Assembly: GCA_029747015.1 (NCBI GenBank)
Contig: JAKOGI010000126.1
Location: 739,001-803,000, forward strand
Reading direction: 5' to 3'
DNA from: Carnegiea gigantea
Taxonomy: Eukaryota; Streptophyta; Magnoliopsida; Caryophyllales; Cactaceae
Length of the DNA stretch: 64,000 bases
A program made the translations under genes and the position numbers. Below, in pieces: positions 12,853 through 22,959 of this stretch; positions within the stretch are counted from its first letter, which is position 1; each line of letters opens with the position of its first letter. Under the pieces are notes generated by a model that was not told the DNA's origin, ran no database searches, and saw only the letters and a program-made list of their open reading frames with translations.

Positions 12853-13124
12853 CCTAGGGTGATGAATATCACTATTACAATACTTAAACCAGATGCTTTA
12901 ACAATACCCAAACTAAGAGCAGGAGAAGGTACATCTACCTCTGCAAAAGGTTTTACATTAAAGGCAGACGCTACATTTTCAGCAACATCTTCAACACTTT
13001 TGGAAAAGAACATTTTCTTCCATCCTTGAATACTATAATAAGGGTTGAAAAAAGGTTGATAAGAATCTAGAATTCTGAACACATCAAATATATCTTGGGT
13101 TGGGTTGCACCTCTCGGTACCAGA
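12853..13124 (-). CDS. Candidate internal exon, membrane-segment protein of unknown function
   Basis: An open minus-strand segment of about 90 codons is bounded by a plausible acceptor (GGTTGCACAG) and a strong donor (GTATGT). It encodes a polar part (DIFDVFRILDSYQPFFNPYY, then KSVEDVAENVASAFNVKPF) followed by a hydrophobic stretch near the end (SGLSIVIVIFITLG) that could span a membrane. I do not recognise the family. No partner exon is certain; the transit-peptide-like segment at 15191-15412 is one possibility. Composition and splice signals argue for a real or recently dead exon. Confidence 0.35.
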
Positions 13125-13252
13125 CTGTGCAACCACATCCCAACATTACCAAAATCAAGAAATGTGTCATATATCCCTTATATTCTGCTATAATCTCAAA
13201 TAAATGTGTGTTTCTTGGAGCCCACATCTGTGTCCCTCAACACAATCTATAA

Positions 13253-13618
13253 GAGCATTCCCAGCCAGAATTCCAGTAACTCTGGCCTGCCACGTCAGCA
13301 AAAGTTCCACAATTTTGAAACTTGCATTCCATCACTTCTCCAACCTATGGAACTCAATTTTAATCATCCAATAAAAATATTTATCATGGACTCACCTCAT
13401 AACACACAACCTACTTTTTAAATTATTTAAAAATCATATACTTCATCAAAAAAAAAGAAAAAACAAAAAAAATATTAAAAAACTCAAAAAGGTGGCCCGC
13501 GGGGTGCCACGGACAGGCGTGTCTCCCCGCGTGGCACACCTCTCTCCCACCACTCATTTGCTGACAAGTGGCCATTGGGGGCCCGCGTTCCCTGAATTTG
13601 CGCTGGCTGCTAGTGCTC
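13253..13618. mobile_element. Tourist-like MITE (PIF/Harbinger type)
   Basis: 366 bp. Ends are inverted: GAGCATTCCCAGCCAG on the left against GAGCACTAGCAGCCAG read from the right. The 3-bp duplication TAA flanks it at 13250-13252 and 13619-13621, the hallmark of PIF/Harbinger insertions. The interior is A-rich then GC-rich, and no protein is encoded. Confidence 0.8.
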
Positions 13619-13693
13619 TAAGGAAACTAGTTCTGTTGGTACTCTATGCTATATTGACCGTCAATATCAAACGACTGGGAGGGTTTCAACTAA

Positions 13694-15145
13694 GGCCCTA
13701 TTCTTTTCGTGATTTAATGAACACAACCCACTCCTTCTGACACCCACCTGCTCCTCCCCCCCTCTTCCCACTCTTTCCCATACTTAAACAAAAATACCAC
13801 TCCTTCCCACTCTCACCCACTCTTACCCACTTTCACCCACTTCTACCTATAATAACTATTTGGCATAGTTTGAAAACGCTTATAATTGATATAATTGTAC
13901 GTCCGAATAGTCTGATACCAATTATGAAGAGATTTATTTATTTTTTAGATGTTATTGGAATATTTGTAAGGTGTGCCATAAATTGTACATGAAATTATTT
14001 ATATTGTATATATTAAAGAAATAGTAATTTTTGTATTTTTTTAATTTTTGCGTTGATAAGCAAATGTTAGTTATTCGTGAGTGGTAGATATTTTCAGTTT
14101 AATTTTTATAGGGAACAGATGGTTAGAAATGGTTTTTCATTGACTCCAAAATTTTTGTTATACGTCACCAACACGTAGATTGTTGTTGTGGTATATGTAA
14201 CACATTATTTTCCGGCCATCATAAATCGTGATACAAAATGCAGATGTTTTTATTCGGTGTTTGCGATAGAACTAATGGATGTTATAAATGTTAACGGTTG
14301 TAAAAGTAATGGTAATCGTTTACGTTGTGAGATGAACATTTGTTGTTGGCGATAGAAAGTGAAGCCATAATTTCACTAATTTCATATGAAACTGAATATT
14401 CATTAGAGAGATACATGACACATGTCATGTTCTTATTGGATTTGTGGATTACAGTTGGATATAATAAGATTGTGTTCGGATAATATTTTTGGTGATATCT
14501 GATTTCGAATTTCAAACTAATTTCATCGGTATCGTTAACGTAATTAAGAATTGAGGAATAGTAACGTCCAATTTCAGTCAGACAGTGCAAAAATGTTGTA
14601 AAATGTGAATAATGAATTTGCACACAAAAAATGAGAATTGTCTATGTAATTTTCACTTCAACAATCAATTAATCGTAACCCAACCAAAGTAAGCCATATT
14701 TGCGCAACGTACAGTACGATATTTAACTTTAAATTTCGGTGAAAATTAACAAATTCCGAAAATATACAACAAAAATTAACATCCGCAACTGATTCAACTC
14801 ATTTATGAAAATTTAAATTTTTTGGGGGGCAACAACGACCATCAAATAATATTTTGTAACCGGCTAAACACATAAAAAAAAATTTTCTATTCAAAATTTA
14901 ATTTTAAGATCGTTACTTACTATTATAAATAAAAAAACTACATTAAAATACAAAAATATATAACTTAAACCAACTCCCCAACTTCATTCAACTCCTTTCA
15001 ACTCCTGCCCACTCTCACCCAATCCTTCTCCCCTTTCTCACACTTAAAAAAAATACCACTTTTACCAACTCTCACCCACTCCTTCCCCCTTTTTTTCACA
15101 GTCACCCATCCCACACCCATCATTTCCCACTGAAAGAACAGGGCC
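13694..15145. mobile_element. Harbinger-like non-autonomous DNA transposon
   Basis: 1452 bp with inverted ends GGCCCTATTCTTTTCGTG and GGCCCTGTTCTTTCAGTG, flanked by TAA at 13691-13693 and 15146-15148. Both subterminal regions carry clustered copies of a CCCACTCT/CACCCACT motif (13740-13850 and 14990-15120), possible transposase binding sites. The AT-rich core shows no DDE transposase, so it is a deletion derivative. Confidence 0.75.
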
Positions 15146-15190
15146 TAAACAGACATATATGCCCTAGGGGTGGTGATCTTGTAGTTGCTG

Positions 15191-15412
15191 TCAGCAAGAC
15201 CTGCAGTAGGCATAGCCTATATGGTTGACGATGCTGTAGAACGAAGGTAATTTGATGGAAGTCTTGGATCTAGAAGTCGGGCAATGGCTAGAGAAGGAGA
15301 CGCTTGAACTGACTTTATGAATCCCCATCCCCAAAAACCTCAACTCAGTCATTTCATTGAAATTCAGCTTAATTGATGACAAGTTACACAAACTGATGCA
15401 AATCTCATTCAT
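15191..15412 (-). CDS. Possible first coding exon, transit-peptide-like
   Basis: A minus-strand ATG at 15412 (or at 15367) opens a 73-codon frame rich in S, T, K and H without acidic residues after the first 25, reminiscent of an organellar targeting sequence. A CT-rich leader lies upstream on the same strand. There is no domain and no proven splice link, so this is a weak model. Confidence 0.2.
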   Translation of the reverse strand: MNEICISLCNLSSIKLNFNEMTELRFLGMGIHKVSSSVSFSSHCPTSRSKTSIKLPSFYSIVNHIGYAYCRSC

Positions 15413-15440
15413 TCTACTGTGAGCTTAATCAGAAACTAAC

Positions 15441-15950
15441 CTTAATTTGAAGGATTGCTGATGCACGCTTAGATGGAAGGTGCGGCTCAGGTGTTCGAAC
15501 ACAGCAGCAATGATCCACCTGGGTGGAGAGAGATAGATTTGAAAAAAAAGTTAATCTATAAATTAATAATTGCGATGGACAATTGATCAAAATTGTTGGA
15601 GATTGTTTCTGGGAAAATAAATCGAAGGATAAATATTCTCCAGGAGGCAACAAAAAAAAGAGAGAAGATGGGAAGTGAAGAGAAAAGGGGAAACAGGTGC
15701 CAATAAATCTGGAAAATTTGGTGGTATTAAATTGGCAAATTTTGAGGGAAGATGAGACAGACTTCACATCACCTTGATGTTCTCTACTATGGCACCACAC
15801 CATTGACAACAAATCAGTGATGAAATGCGCAGAAGCAGAGAGAGCCAGCATCGATGAGGCCAGAGGTAAAAGGATAAAGCAGCGTTGTGTGACAGAGAGA
15901 TAGAGAGAGAAAGGGGGGTAGTGGGTGTGAAAAAAGTAACCGGTTCTTTT
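15441..15950 (-). other. CT-rich leader with putative spliced 5' exon (minus strand)
   Basis: On the minus strand the stretch from about 15930 begins with TCTCTC runs typical of plant 5' leaders. A segment 15441-15518 is bounded by CTCCACCCAG (acceptor) and GTTAGT (donor). It reads as a 5' untranslated exon of a gene transcribed toward lower coordinates. A 199-codon frame covering the leader (15429-16028) shows no protein character. Confidence 0.3.
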
Positions 15951-16229
15951 AACAAGATAACTGATTTCTTTAAATATTTCAACGGTTGCGATTTTGTAAA
16001 TAAAATTAAGGGTTATTATCAATTTCAACTATAATAATTGAAAAAAAAGTTAACCATTGTAAAATCATCGCAAAAAAAAATCCCCTAACATCAGAACGAC
16101 TTGAATCGCTTGATACATGAATGCGACGCTGCAGTTACTTAGTTACACCGTTGTAAACCCCAGAAGTGAAGGTTCAAGACAAGACAAGAAAAGACATTTA
16201 TTTACATTGCCAAACCCGAACCCAAACCC

Positions 16230-16396
16230 AAATCCGAACCACTTCTCCCTCTCTCTCTCTCACAGTTTCACGGCTTTTTAACATCCCTTTCCCTCACTAA
16301 TCTCTCTCCTCCCCCCAAGTTGCTTCTCCTTTCAAAAATATATCAGAGCTGAAGGTTGTCATTGTCAGTGTCAGGCTCTTTCTCAATTCTACGAAA
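16230..16396 (+). promoter_or_regulatory. CT-rich 5' leader of a plus-strand transcription unit
   Basis: Runs of CTCTCT and CCTCCCCCC precede a first ATG at 16397. Together with the mirror-image leader near 15930 on the other strand this leaves about 300 bp that could be a bidirectional promoter. No TATA box or other element was assigned. Confidence 0.3.
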
Positions 16397-16478
16397 ATGG
16401 CTATTTCTCACCGTTTTCTCCTTCTCTCTCGTATTGTTCAAGAATTCTGGGAGATTGCAAAATGGCTTGCTTCTTCTG
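16397..16478 (+). CDS. Putative exon 1 of a small gene of unknown function
   Basis: ATG at 16397 encodes 27 codons plus one base: a basic-hydrophobic start (MAISHRFLLLSRIVQEFW) ending LASS, then donor GTGAAT at 16479. The split codon G|GT is completed exactly by the exon-like segment at 17741, so the two read through in phase. Read without splicing, the frame stops after five more codons. The product is not recognised. Upstream is the CT-rich leader; downstream is a 1.26-kb intron-like stretch. Confidence 0.35.
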
Positions 16479-17740
16479 GTGAATCCTGTTAGGTTTTTTG
16501 ATTTTCGTCTTGGTCCTTTGCATTTTCCCGTTATTTAGCTTCCTATGAGTTTTAAAGCTTCATTCTATTGTGAGATCTTCATGCATGGATTAGGCGTATT
16601 GTTGCTGTAGAAATTCAATTTTGCAAACTCTCTGATGATTTGTGGGTGACTGATTGTTCAAGCTTCCATTTGGGCCTTATTGTCAGGAACGAATGGCCCA
16701 AAAGTTTAGGTGAATCAAGGATTCTGGATTTTTCTATACAAAAAAAGAAAATATTCTGCTTTTGCTTCTTAAGCGCTGCATCATAAGTTTGCTGATGAAA
16801 ATCGTCGATGATGGACAAGGATTTTGCTGCTAATTTCTATTTGGTTACGCTACACGCCTATTTCGATGGTGCAGCTGGATGGTTTTGTAGAATAAGATTT
16901 TTTTTGCCTATTGCTGGTAAGAGTCTAAGAGTCATTCCTTAGGTTATATTTCTGCGGGTTTATTTGTTGTACGGCCAGGAGAAACATCTCAGGACTAGAA
17001 TCTTCTGCATAAATGAAGCAATAGAATGCCAGTTAATTCCTTACTGTAGCCTTAGATTTCCCATTTTTACTCTTTAATTTGACACTTGGCAGTCAGTCTA
17101 TTGGAATCATCTTTGACTTGCCCTCTTTGTTTCCAGGGTAAAGTGGCCTGCATCTATATCTCCCACACGCTCTGCAAACAGAGTGTTCTTTTAGTTTCTT
17201 AGATTAGAAGCATCTATCTCCCGGTCGTAAGGTTGGCTGCATTGGGTGACTGTCAAGTGTCACATTGGGTTGTTGTTGGACTATTAATTTTAGACTTTGT
17301 TGCCATGCTTTGTCTCCCGTTAGTTATATTTTGATTTGAGCATGCGATCACATCTTCTAACTACAGTTTAATTTCTTTTAGTTATTTTGAGTGTGAATGC
17401 CCAAGAAGTCTCAATGAATGTCAATGGCATTGTAAATAAGCAGACGGGAACCCTTCACCGATTATTGCTTCTGAGAATGTGGACTAAGTCGTGGCTCTTT
17501 GTATTTCTCTAAGCAATTTGAGTACTACAGCCCTTGTATGCTTCAACTTTGTGATCAATACTCCAGCACTCAGCAACGGCAATCCTTTTTTGAGACTAAT
17601 TAGTTTGAGTTCTGCTTGCATAATGGTTAGTGCTTTTGTCTAAATTATGAGAGCATCCTACAAATGTGGCAGAATATGGTGCAGTATTCTGCAAACACTG
17701 TGGAGTTAAGACCTATGATGCTATTTTCATCTTGAGACAG
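16479..17740 (+). other. Intron-like sequence
   Basis: T-rich, with no sustained frame. It contains the left edge of the segmental duplication (near 16890); GCTGGTAAGAGTCTAAGA at 16914 recurs near 23380. Confidence 0.35.
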
Positions 17741-17823
17741 GTCAAGGAGCCAATCCTCCGGAGTTTGAAGCCGCAGAAATCCCCCGCAGTCCAAAAAGAC
17801 AGAAGTGTTTTGTTACTAACAAG
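17741..17823 (+). CDS. Putative exon 2 of the small gene
   Basis: Bounded by acceptor TTGAGACAG and donor GTGAAT. In the phase set by exon 1 it reads ANPPEFEAAEIPRSPKRQK then CFVTNK, with a basic cluster RSPKRQK that could be a nuclear localisation signal. The homologous segment in copy B (31402-31483) is one base shorter and frameshifted, and a fragment also occurs near 21683. No family is recognised and no certain following exon was found. Confidence 0.35.
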
Positions 17824-18192
17824 GTGAATGCTTTTGCTACGTTATGGTTGTCATGTTATGTGCATCTTAATGTTTTTAGTTTAACAATCATAACTGCAGC
17901 TTGCAAATAATGGTTGCATACAACTCCTACATTACTTTGCAAATTATGGTATGCCACTGGTTTTTTGCCCCAGTATAAGTTCATCAAATAACTTACAACG
18001 AGGCCTTTGTAAAATTAATTGGTGTGCAGTACTTCCACTAATCCACCCTGGATTTTTGTGGTTAAAATTGAAATGAAGGGTCCTCTGGCGGGAGAGGGGA
18101 TTTTTAGGCGGGAGGACTTTCCGTAGTCATTTTGTCAATCGGGTTAGTAACTTCGTAGAGGTGTGATGTGGACCTGATATATTGTAGAGGCA

Positions 18193-18235
18193 AGTCCCAC
18201 ATCGCTGTTGATGAAACTCATTTGGTGTTTATATT
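18193..18235 (+). promoter_or_regulatory. USE and TATA box of the U6 gene (Pol III type)
   Basis: AGTCCCACATCG at 18193-18204 matches the plant snRNA upstream sequence element (RTCCCACATCG). TTTATATT follows at 18228-18235, leaving 23 bp between them, the spacing known for Pol III plant snRNA genes. The predicted start at 18258 lies 22 bp past the TATA box. Confidence 0.85.
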
Positions 18236-18257
18236 CGTCCAGAACAGGCTGTTGGTT

Positions 18258-18359
18258 GTTTTTTTGGAGACATCTGATAAAATTGGAACGATACAGAGAA
18301 GATTGGCATGGCCCCTGCTCAAGGATGACACGCACAAATCGAGAAATGGTCCAAATTTT
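18258..18359 (+). ncRNA. U6: U6 spliceosomal snRNA, variant copy with altered AGC triad
   Basis: From GACATCTGATAAAATTGG to GGTCCAAATTTT the sequence follows plant U6 closely and ends in a long T run (terminator, about 18356-18368). The ACAGAGA box is intact. Three lesions stand out. The 5' stem arm has become a T run (GTTTTTTTGG instead of GTCCCTTCGG), weakening the capping hairpin. The catalytic AGC triad reads GGC (GATTGGCATGG). CTGCGCAAGG reads CTGCTCAAGG in the internal stem-loop. U6 is the catalytic RNA of the spliceosome, so this copy is probably not functional although its promoter is intact. Confidence 0.88.
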
Positions 18360-18474
18360 TTTTTTTTTGGTACTTCAGTGAGGTTGGTATCCATCAACGA
18401 CAATTTTTTTTTAAAAAAAAAATTGCAATACAAAAAGTAGTTTTGTTTCAATATAAATGGTTCCTTTATTTTGC

Positions 18475-18731
18475 AGCAAATTGTGCTGCAAGAATCTGTG
18501 TCTGTCTGCCTGATGGTAGCACTGGATCACCTTGTTCTTTGCTCATGGGCATTATCTAATAGCGCTATTTGGAAACTCAGCTGGTCTATCACAACTTTTC
18601 CAGAGTATTCCTTATGTGCATTGTGGTGGCATTACTTGAAAATTTGCTATAGTGCACTAATCCCTATCAGCAAATGCACCACTTTTCCATCTCGTGGATG
18701 GCTTGTACCAGACTACCAGGCGACAACAATG
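18475..18731 (+). other. Splice-bounded segment conserved between duplication copies
   Basis: It begins after TTATTTTGCAG and ends before the donor GTAAGAAT. The next acceptor (CTCATTGCAG, 18802) opens CTCCATGGAGCTCCCAAAAG, which copy B keeps as CTTCATGGAGCTCCC. Splice signals are conserved in both copies but reading frames are not: there are stops and a 2-base length difference. It looks like an untranslated or non-coding exon of the duplicated transcription unit. Confidence 0.4.
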
Positions 18732-20225
18732 TAAGAATTTCTCTCTCAGCTCATTCTATGAGTGGCAATTCTTATCCTGTTTACCCTTCTATCTCATTGC
18801 AGCTCCATGGAGCTCCCAAAAGTCATTGAAGCCTTTGCTTGAATGTGTGAACCGTCCATCTCTTTGTTGACTGCAAATAAGGGATGGAGCCAACCCCCTA
18901 GTTGCTGTATACCTGCAAAGACTTTCATTGCTGTGGTGTGTCAGGCCAGTTGTATTGCTACCTCATTAGTCAAAATTTTATAAGTTAGAGTATGACATAT
19001 ATGTGTTAAAAGGTGGCAAACGTTCTTTCTAAAATCTGAATTGCTCAAATGAAGCTCTACCATGTAGATCTGTTATGTTTACTTGTGAGAACTGAGAACT
19101 GCAAGAACAAGTGATGGTGATTATTTATTGTCAGGGTAACCTGCTTCATCATTTCTTAGATCTTCCTTTTACACACTTGCTTCACAAGACCCCCATTTTT
19201 GTTTGGTCAATGTGGTATATGGAGCCCATCGTGAAATGAAGCTATTTTGACTACAGTCATATTTGCATACTAGCTGATGGACTCTGCTTTGATTTTTGCA
19301 GGATAGATTCTCCACTATTGGCTCTCTGGTTATATTGAAATTGAAATGAAACAACCAAGTCATTGAAACATCTCAATTGTTCAAGCCAGCATGCCAATGC
19401 CATCTGAATGTGAAGCTCTGTTACTTGGGTTCAGCTACAAGTTACATGAACAGGTCTATATCTTGGTTTCAAATGTGGCCTTCTTTTGCAAAATTATGTC
19501 TTTCTAATTGTCCCTCATCTTGTCCAAGTCTTCATTACCTGACACGTATCTCAGTTATGTAAATACAAATATGGAATCAGTTAATACATTTTATTTAATT
19601 CTGTGGTGCACAGTCTTGAAGAGGTAAACAAGAACTTGATCCTGACATCTTCCACACTGGTTCTTAGTTCTTAGTGATGCAGGGAGAAGTTGGTGACACA
19701 ACAGTCTCATGTCAGAAGAAGCTATTGGGACATTACCTTTCGTTTCTTTGGGGTAGCTAAGCTAATTAGACTTGGCAATTTGTGACGTGTTTGGTTACTG
19801 TGTCTTGATGATGATGTGATTAGACATCGAAAGTGCTCTGATGCTTTATCCAATCATGCTATCTACTAATGTGGGACTAGATCAGTAACACGCTAAAATG
19901 CGTGGGATCATTTTACATGAAGGATGCTTCTGCAGATGTCCTGTGTAATGTGAATGAGAAGTGCAAAGCAATTCAACACCAAAACAATTCAACACCATCT
20001 TAGAGACATCTCATAAATGTGAAATGTCAATTAATCTGTGTAATGTAGTGCTGCCACCTGCCAAGTTGAAAAAAGCTATTTCGGCCTTTTTCATCTTGTT
20101 CAAATTCATGTTTCTGTAGACATTGGAATGATTAAGTTTTCTGGGCATCACCTATTCATTCCCTTATTACTGATTTTGATTGTTCTTTACTGTATGATTA
20201 GATGACAAAATTAGAACTGCAATTG
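18732..20225 (+). other. Non-coding spacer between U6 and U1, copy A
   Basis: Apart from the putative exon start at 18803, nothing recognisable was found. The stretch is collinear with 32460-33374 of copy B apart from a deletion there of about 0.6 kb after 18880. Confidence 0.5.
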
Positions 20226-20390
20226 GGACAAGGGCCACGCGGACACAGGCCCTTGGCGTCACAAATTATGATGTATGCTCTCCCACTTTGGGAAGATGTT
20301 ACACAGGCGCACCTCCCACAGTGCAATGGAGGCCACCTACCTAGGCCATGAGCCTTGTTGATCACCCATTGACCCCATCCAGGTAAGTAT
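20226..20390 (-). ncRNA. U1: U1 spliceosomal snRNA
   Basis: Read on the minus strand it starts ATACTTACCTGG, the U1 5' end that pairs with 5' splice sites. It continues through the stem-loop I region (GGTGATCAACAAGG), the stem-loop II loop ATTGCACT (U1A site), stem-loop III, an Sm site AATTTGTGA and a 3' hairpin ending GGCCCTTGTCC. Length is about 165 nt, normal for plants. All protein-binding and splice-site-pairing motifs are kept, and USE and TATA lie upstream. This is one of the two likeliest functional snRNA genes here, convergent with the U6 gene upstream. Divergence from canonical U1 is modest, so a recently silenced copy cannot be excluded. Confidence 0.88.
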
Positions 20391-20413
20391 GTTTCTCCAT
20401 ACTTGGCATGTTT

Positions 20414-20466
20414 CTTTTATATCGGCCTCTCCTTCCTTCCATTTGTTGTTCCACTGATGTGGGTCT
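20414..20466 (-). promoter_or_regulatory. USE and TATA box of the U1 gene (Pol II type)
   Basis: On the minus strand AGACCCACATCA (20466-20455) is a near-match to the plant USE. GATATAAAAG (20423-20414) is the TATA box. About 31 bp separate them, one helical turn more than at U6, as expected for Pol II snRNA promoters. The TATA box lies about 24-33 bp before the U1 start. Confidence 0.8.
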
Positions 20467-22145
20467 GGAACCTGACCTCGTAAGAATGCTTGTAAACGTT
20501 TTATTGATTGCAATGTTAGTTATCTTGCTGGTGTATTCTTTAGTACCTTTACTGGCTGAAAAAAGATCATGAGCAAGCCCGGCTTCTATGAGGTGAATTT
20601 CTACTATGAGGTGGGGCCAACTTTTCCTTTGAAATGGGTGCATGTTGATCAATTTGAGGCAGTGCTTTGAGGATTTTGAGTTTGATGTATTTTGATTATT
20701 ACTGACAAGGATGAAGAAAAAGAATACTAAATGAGTATTGTACCGTTGCGTTGCGGTCTTATGCTAAAGCATCACTTCATGAGTACATGTCCAGGCACCA
20801 GGCTGGTTCATTTTATAAAAAATCTGAAAATTTTGTCATAATGCCCTCATAACGGGCATCGATGTTTGAGGTAAACTGCGTAAGATAGTTTCCATTTGTT
20901 TTTGTGTGCTTTTTGTTTGTCTTAAGCTGGATCTTTTTTATCTGGACCTTATCTAAGGCCTATGTTCACTTGTTACAACTGCAAGTGTATTTTTTGAAAT
21001 CATGGAGGGTTTTCTTTATTTGGAACCAATCTCATTCAGGCGATAAAGTGATGAAGTGCATGGTCAAAGTGAGACAGTGTCATACTGTCATAGTGGCGTT
21101 AGACCCCCCCAATTGTTAGGTTTTATTGAGCGTTTAACTGTAATATGATAGTGCACTGATATTTTTATATGAAGTAAAACTTGTGCATCGCGGGTTTTGG
21201 ATAGTAATAGATACCTTTGTCTTATGACCCGATTTGACATTACCATACAGTGTAGCTTAGATCCTGTGAAGGATGTCCTTTAATAACGCCGTAATTGCAA
21301 TTATGAGAGGTTCTTTTCAATAAAAAAATAGCATGCTCAATTGAGTTGGTTCATTATATGGCATGAGAATTTTCCTGACCAAAGGTTTCTAGTTCAAATA
21401 TCAAAAACCCTTGTACGGTGTTATTCCTTGAGGTTAGGATGAGCGTATATAGAATCCTTTGTTCAAACCCATAGCCATTTATTGTTAGGGGATCTGTTCG
21501 ACTGCGTAATAAATCCTATTTGGTTTCTTGAGCATCAAATAGCTCGAGTTGCATTGGTTTCTTAACACTTATGGTTCAATTGAAGGTAGTGTTCAAGAAA
21601 GTGATTGACTCATGCTGCTGGGAGCCTCGGATATTCTTCAAGCACGACTTACAACCTTATGATCTTCTCTCAGCCTTGAAACAGGTCAAGGAACCATTCC
21701 TTTAAGTGCCTAATGCAGGTACAAACAAAAATAGTCTTTGATACTAGTGAGGTAACACTTTTAATTGACCCTTCATGAAAATTACCATTGCTTTGCTAAA
21801 TTTGCTGAAAGGGAATTCATTAGCAATTTGGTGCTGTATTATAATTTTTCTATGTGACCTTAGTTGGCTTGCAACAATTGCATCCTCTTCGAATGGATGG
21901 GTTAGTATTTCCGTCCTTCATTATCCAAGTCTTTCTAGTATGAGTTTAACAACCGAGGTAGAGGAAGCCAAACTATCAAAGTGGGGTAGATCTGTTGAGA
22001 TGGGATGGGCTAATAGTATCCTACGAGTACTTTTGCTTTGTGGTTAATTCATTGATCATCTGAGAGATGCGGGCAAGTTATTTTAGAAACTATTTCCATA
22101 TCAAGGCTTTATGATATTGCTACGTACTTTATGTCCCAGGGCTTA
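20467..22145 (+). other. Non-coding spacer of copy A
   Basis: No gene or transposon recognised. It is collinear with 33519-34740 and 37711-38212 of copy B; the junction near 21610 is where copy A lacks about 3 kb. Confidence 0.5.
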
Positions 22146-22212
22146 GAAGCATTTGCATGGTCCTTGTGTAAGGATATGACATGCACAAATTGAGAAATGG
22201 TCCAAATTTTTG
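22146..22212 (+). pseudogene. Decayed U6 snRNA fragment, copy A
   Basis: TTTGCATGG, CAAATTGAGAAATGG and TCCAAATTTTT correspond to the 3' two-thirds of U6 with many substitutions. The 5' part and ACAGAGA box are absent. It corresponds to 38213-38296 in copy B, which keeps more of the 5' part. Confidence 0.7.
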
Positions 22213-22884
22213 AAATTTTTTCCCCTCTTGCAATTGGATTGCATTGAAAACTCCCTTGACTTTATGCTGGACTGCAATAGGATTGCATCAGAAACTCCCT
22301 TGTTTGACCTTAATGACAGCAGGAGATTCCTCAAGACTTTATGCTTAAATCTTCGGCACTTTCCTCCATGTTTTGCTGCCTGATACTGGTTCTTCAATCA
22401 TCTGAAGAATCTTTGCTTCCTCGTTATGTGCTTGTGTATTAATGTATTAAACCTGACTACCTGAGTATTGTCTCTTAATCTTGTTCTCTGCTTTGAGGTA
22501 GCTGGTGGCATTGTGAACAAACTCAGGAATTTGAGTGGGGTGAATTTTGGGTCAATGGGATGTTGGTTCAGATGAGCCCAATTGTTGGTTCTTCCAAGAA
22601 GCTTGCCAATGAAATGTGCAGTGGCCAATTACGCTTCAGGAAGTAAAAGTCTTTGTGATTCCCTCATTTGAGGTTTAGGTTGGATCAGCTTTTGGGTTAC
22701 ATTGACTTGTTGAATTCGGGCTGGGTGCCAGTTTTAAGTATTGGAGTTTCTCTCCAACTATGCATAGAAGTTTATGCTGTTTTCTGTTATTTGCGCATTC
22801 ATAGCTGAGCAATGTAGTTTCCTATCTGGATCATTTGTGAGTAAGTGTTTGGTAGCAGAGCTCTTAGCATCTGAGATTACCTTC

Positions 22885-22933
22885 AGCCCACATCGTTGGA
22901 AACAGGTGAGCGCAAGCGCGGAGAAAAAATAAA
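22885..22933 (+). promoter_or_regulatory. USE and TATA box of the U2 gene (Pol II type)
   Basis: AGCCCACATCG at 22885-22895 is a one-base variant of the USE. AAAAAATAAA at 22924-22933 serves as TATA box. The gap is 28-31 bp, Pol II-like, and the U2 start at 22960 lies about 30 bp after the TATA box. Confidence 0.75.
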
Positions 22934-22959
22934 GGAAGGTTTTTGAGATTAAACAAAGC

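Noticed and set aside
15429..16028. 199-codon minus-strand frame
   Set aside because: It covers a CT-rich leader with splice-like signals; amino acid content is that of translated TCTC tracts, with no motif.
19803..19850. C/D snoRNA-like ATGATGATGTGA ... CTGATG
   Set aside because: Only about 45 nt between boxes, no terminal stem, and the boxes are not kept in copy B.
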